This document shows positions 5,697 to 8,017 of a stretch of 8,017 nt of DNA, in pieces. The notes beneath the pieces were generated by a model. It was not told the DNA's origin, searched no databases, and saw nothing but the letters and a program-made list of their open reading frames with translations. Source of the DNA: DATADF01 sp046263155. GTDB lineage: Bacteria > Actinomycetota > CADDZG01 > WHSQ01. The stretch covers positions 1-8,017 of the forward strand of contig JBHELF010000135.1 in assembly GCA_046263155.1 (NCBI GenBank), in the 5' to 3' direction. Position numbers and translations under genes: made by a program. Position 1 is the first letter of the stretch; each line of letters begins with the position of its first letter.

Positions 5697-5844
5697 AGCG
5701 CCCCCTTCACCGAGTCACCCTGAGCCTAGTGCCAAGCCGACCATCACGCCGCCTGAAGGCTGGTGGTGTGACAGGACGGGAATCAAAGCCGTCGAAACTA
5801 TGTTCCCGGAGTGCAGTCCCCCAGGGATCACGTCGCCGCGCACT

Positions 5845-5850
5845 AGGAGA
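5845..5850 (+). promoter_or_regulatory. Ribosome-binding site fixing the GTG start of the S15 peptidase
   Basis: AGGAGA lies 9 bases before the GTG at 5860. It sits at the right end of the 163-bp divergent intergenic region 5697-5859. The GTG is the only start in that frame giving a complete signal peptide. A TATGTT at 5799-5804 could be a -10 element, but no good -35 accompanies it. Confidence 0.7.
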
Positions 5851-5859
5851 GGCCCTTAA

Positions 5860-7659
5860 GTGAAAGCCCCAAGACTCATCCTCGCCGTCGTAGTCCTGCT
5901 CGGCGCTTTCGTGCAGGCCACGCCGGCACCTGCGCAGGGTTTCCAGGAGATCGACGTTACCTACATCGTGGAGACGCGCGACGCAAAGCTGTATATGGAG
6001 GTCGCCCATCCCGCGCGCGACGGCGAGATCGTCCCGGGCCCCGTGGTCCTCACCCTGTCGCCCTACAACGCGGGGAGCGACCGCACCTCAGGCTCCAGCC
6101 GATGGACCTCGCGGGGCTACGCCCGGGCGGGCGCGGATGTGATCGGTACCGGGAACTCGGGAGGCTGCTTCGACTACGGGGGCGCGCGCGAAAAGCGCAG
6201 CGGCTACGACCTCGTGGAGTGGATCGCGAAGCAGAAGTGGTCCACAGGCAAGATCGCGATGATGGGGGCGTCCTACGACGGCACCACCGCGATGGCGACC
6301 GCCGTGATGCGGCCGCCGCACCTAACCACGATCGTGCCCGAAGTAGCGATCTCGCGCTGGTACGACTACGCGTATTCCGGCGGGATTCGGTACACCCTCA
6401 ACAACGAGAAGCTCGGGCAGCAGGGACCCGCCAACGGCCTCATCATCAACGAGCAGGGGTTAGATACTCCCTTGGCTTTCGATTTTGGCTTCGCGCTTCC
6501 GCCTCCGATTGATCCAGAGAATCCGGACTGGGCCGAACGAACTCAATCGACGATGACGCCTTGCGATGAGCTGGAGCACACGCAGGGCGGCTACGACATC
6601 GACCGTCCCGACTATGACGAGTTCTGGCTCGAGCGCGACTACCTGAAGGATGCAGACAAGGTAAAGATTCCGGTTTTGATTGCCGGCGCCTGGGGCGACT
6701 GGAACGTCAAACAAGAAAACTCATACAACTTCTTCAAGGCCCTTACTCGTTCGCGCAAGAGGGTCCTCTACATGGACAGTCGCTGGCAAACTCATGGTCT
6801 GCCGGGCGGTGACTACAACGCCGCGGTGGACAGATGGATGGATCACTACCTGCTGGGCATCGACAACGGGGTCGAAGACATGCCCACGGTGGTTAGCCAT
6901 GAGGCCGATGCCGACGGCGAGCGCGATTGGTATTCCGGGCCCGTGCCGAAGACGAAGGACATGGCGCTGGTCGCGCAATTCATCCCGCCAACCAAAGAGG
7001 GCGCGTACGAGTGGCAATTGATGCCTCACCAGCCCCTCGACATCCCCGGCTTGGATGAGCCGCCCCCCGCCCAGTTCCCGTCGGTGGGGATCAACACCGA
7101 ATCTCACGCCGCGCACCATGCTCGCACCAACCACGACTGGTTCTGGTTCGAAAGCGGCGCGCTCAAACGAGATCTGCGAATCTTCGGCGAGATCAGGGTG
7201 CAGATCTATTCGACGGTCGACCGCGAGTGGGTCACCTACACGCCGAGCGTCATCGACGTCAATCCGGCGTCGCATCAGGAAGTCGCCGGCCAGCACGTGG
7301 CCACCGATCCGCAGCAATTGGTTGGCGCTACAAGGGGCTGGCTCGACTCCCGCTACCGGAAATCACTCGCCGAGGCCGTGCCCTTGGAACCCGGCAAGCC
7401 CTTCGAGATGACGGTCGTCGCCAAACCCCAGGACTACACGTTCAAGAAGGGGCACATCATCGGTCTCAACATCCAGACCGAGATCAATGAATGGTCGGTG
7501 CCGAAGCCGTATCCGTGCTCGTCCGCAGACTGTCCCTTCATCGTCATCAACTGGAGCGAGGGCCGGACCCGCCTTATCCTGCCTGTGGTGGATCCCCCCA
7601 AAGAATTCGGAGGCCTGTTCGTGGGAGGCCACAACCATGGTGGCGGAACCGCTGGGTAA
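5860..7659 (+). CDS. Secreted S15/CocE-NonD family hydrolase (X-Pro dipeptidyl-peptidase-like)
   Basis: This 599-residue exported alpha/beta-hydrolase is of the S15/CocE type. Members cleave X-Pro dipeptides or act on esters and acyl amides; the substrate here is unknown. A Sec signal peptide (residues 1-25, ending TPAPA before QG) shows export. The hydrolase domain (about 30-335) contains GADVIGTGNSGG (91-102), the nucleophile elbow GASYDG with Ser138, a likely catalytic Asp280 in AGAWGDWN, and His312 in WQTHG, giving a complete triad. The C-terminal part (about 365-599) is the X-Pro-type jelly-roll: FWFESGALKRDLRIFGEIRV, YTFKKGHIIGLNIQ and the final RLILPVV strand. Asp280 lies in GAWGD rather than the more usual GWxD, a mild departure. 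The start is GTG 5860, with AGGAGA nine bases upstream. The next gene overlaps its 3' end or starts 10 bp after it, so the two are probably co-transcribed. Confidence 0.93.
   Translation: MKAPRLILAVVVLLGAFVQATPAPAQGFQEIDVTYIVETRDAKLYMEVAHPARDGEIVPGPVVLTLSPYNAGSDRTSGSSRWTSRGYARAGADVIGTGNSGGCFDYGGAREKRSGYDLVEWIAKQKWSTGKIAMMGASYDGTTAMATAVMRPPHLTTIVPEVAISRWYDYAYSGGIRYTLNNEKLGQQGPANGLIINEQGLDTPLAFDFGFALPPPIDPENPDWAERTQSTMTPCDELEHTQGGYDIDRPDYDEFWLERDYLKDADKVKIPVLIAGAWGDWNVKQENSYNFFKALTRSRKRVLYMDSRWQTHGLPGGDYNAAVDRWMDHYLLGIDNGVEDMPTVVSHEADADGERDWYSGPVPKTKDMALVAQFIPPTKEGAYEWQLMPHQPLDIPGLDEPPPAQFPSVGINTESHAAHHARTNHDWFWFESGALKRDLRIFGEIRVQIYSTVDREWVTYTPSVIDVNPASHQEVAGQHVATDPQQLVGATRGWLDSRYRKSLAEAVPLEPGKPFEMTVVAKPQDYTFKKGHIIGLNIQTEINEWSVPKPYPCSSADCPFIVINWSEGRTRLILPVVDPPKEFGGLFVGGHNHGGGTAG
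7623..7628 (+). promoter_or_regulatory. Ribosome-binding site inside the peptidase gene, favouring the 7637 start
   Basis: GGGAGG lies 8 bases before ATG 7637, inside the last codons of the peptidase gene. The later ATG at 7670 has only a poor GGGT upstream. The same bases also encode Val-Gly-Gly of the peptidase, so the match may be incidental. Confidence 0.45.
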
Positions 7660-8017
7660 AAACACTTCCATGAGACCTCTCGGCAGGAAAGCTGCGATCG
7701 TGGTTCTCGCCGCGGCGCTAATGACGCCCCCGCTGAGTCCCGCGGGCGCCGCCAAGCAGTCCTGTGCCGCGATGTTCGAAACCGTGCAGCTGAAGACCTT
7801 CCACGTCGTAATCAGCACGGCGAAGAAGGTCTACCGGGTGGGAGAGACCGTGCCGATCGACATTGAGGTCACGCGGCCGGCGCACGAGGATCCGCTCGGC
7901 CAGGACCAACCGATGGATCCTCCGGCCTCCGAACCCGCATCCGATGTCACCGTAGGACTTGGCCTTCAGGTCGGACGCACCTATCTATTCGGCATAGGCA
8001 GGACGGACGACGCGGGG
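7637..8017 (+). CDS. Secreted protein of unknown function, N-terminal part (3' end outside window)
   Basis: The frame is open from ATG 7637 to the window end (127 codons). It reads MVAEPLGKNTS, then MRPLGRKAAIVVLAAALM and TPPLSPAGAAKQSC, a Sec signal peptide with likely cleavage after GAA. The mature part begins FETVQLKTFHVVISTAKK and VYRVGETVPIDIEVTRPA. That pattern suits the start of an Ig-like or macroglobulin-like beta domain, where VGETV introduces a strand. A Pro/Asp-rich insert (about 83-102) and another beta stretch follow. Two starts compete. ATG 7637 has GGGAGG eight bases upstream and overlaps the peptidase gene by 23 bp, which would allow coupled translation. ATG 7670 gives a shorter, more typical signal peptide but a poor ribosome-binding site. 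Its position behind the peptidase gene suggests a joint extracellular role; the function cannot be read from this fragment. Confidence 0.76.
   Translation, partial: MVAEPLGKNTSMRPLGRKAAIVVLAAALMTPPLSPAGAAKQSCAAMFETVQLKTFHVVISTAKKVYRVGETVPIDIEVTRPAHEDPLGQDQPMDPPASEPASDVTVGLGLQVGRTYLFGIGRTDDAG

Noticed and set aside
5740..5775. Imperfect inverted repeat in the divergent intergenic region
   Set aside because: Pairing between CATCACGCCGCC and GGCTGGTGGTG needs a bulge and mismatches; it is too weak to call an operator or terminator.

Overview
This 8-kb stretch of high-GC bacterial chromosome carries seven protein genes and one clear RNA regulator. The gene content suggests an uncultured actinobacterium or a similar high-GC lineage: a selenocysteine machinery locus, a YbdK-type carboxylate-amine ligase, a secreted S15 peptidase, and several secreted proteins with Ala-rich signal peptides and GTG starts. 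That placement is inference, because the window holds no rRNA or other phylogenetic marker.

Positions 2-436 (+) hold the 3' end of selA (Sec synthase). Positions 1949-3790 (+) hold a complete selB (the Sec-specific elongation factor). The two genes, usually adjacent, are split here by about 1.5 kb carrying an antiparallel gene at 516-1469 (-). It encodes a winged-helix (AbiEi-antitoxin-like) protein fused to a DUF559/Vsr-like nuclease fold. No selC (tRNA-Sec) and no obvious selenoprotein gene is visible in the window.

The most interesting part is 1470-1948. Read on the minus strand it contains, in order: an AT-rich inverted repeat, a textbook cyclic-di-GMP-I (GEMM-I) riboswitch aptamer (about 1815-1725), about 150 nt with several hairpins, a strong intrinsic terminator (1566-1528), a CRP-like palindrome (1518-1503), and then the nuclease gene. 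This predicts that a minus-strand transcript senses c-di-GMP and either stops as a short RNA or reads through into the nuclease gene. On the plus strand the same interval holds a plausible selB promoter that overlaps the inverted repeat.

The right half is a divergent pair of transcription units around 5697-5859. Leftward run the carboxylate-amine ligase gene (4506-5696) and, 53 bp further on, a small secreted protein gene of unknown function (3793-4452). The latter ends 2 bp from the selB stop, tail to tail. Rightward run a secreted S15/CocE-type X-Pro peptidase gene (5860-7659) and an overlapping or closely coupled gene for another secreted protein, cut off by the window end.
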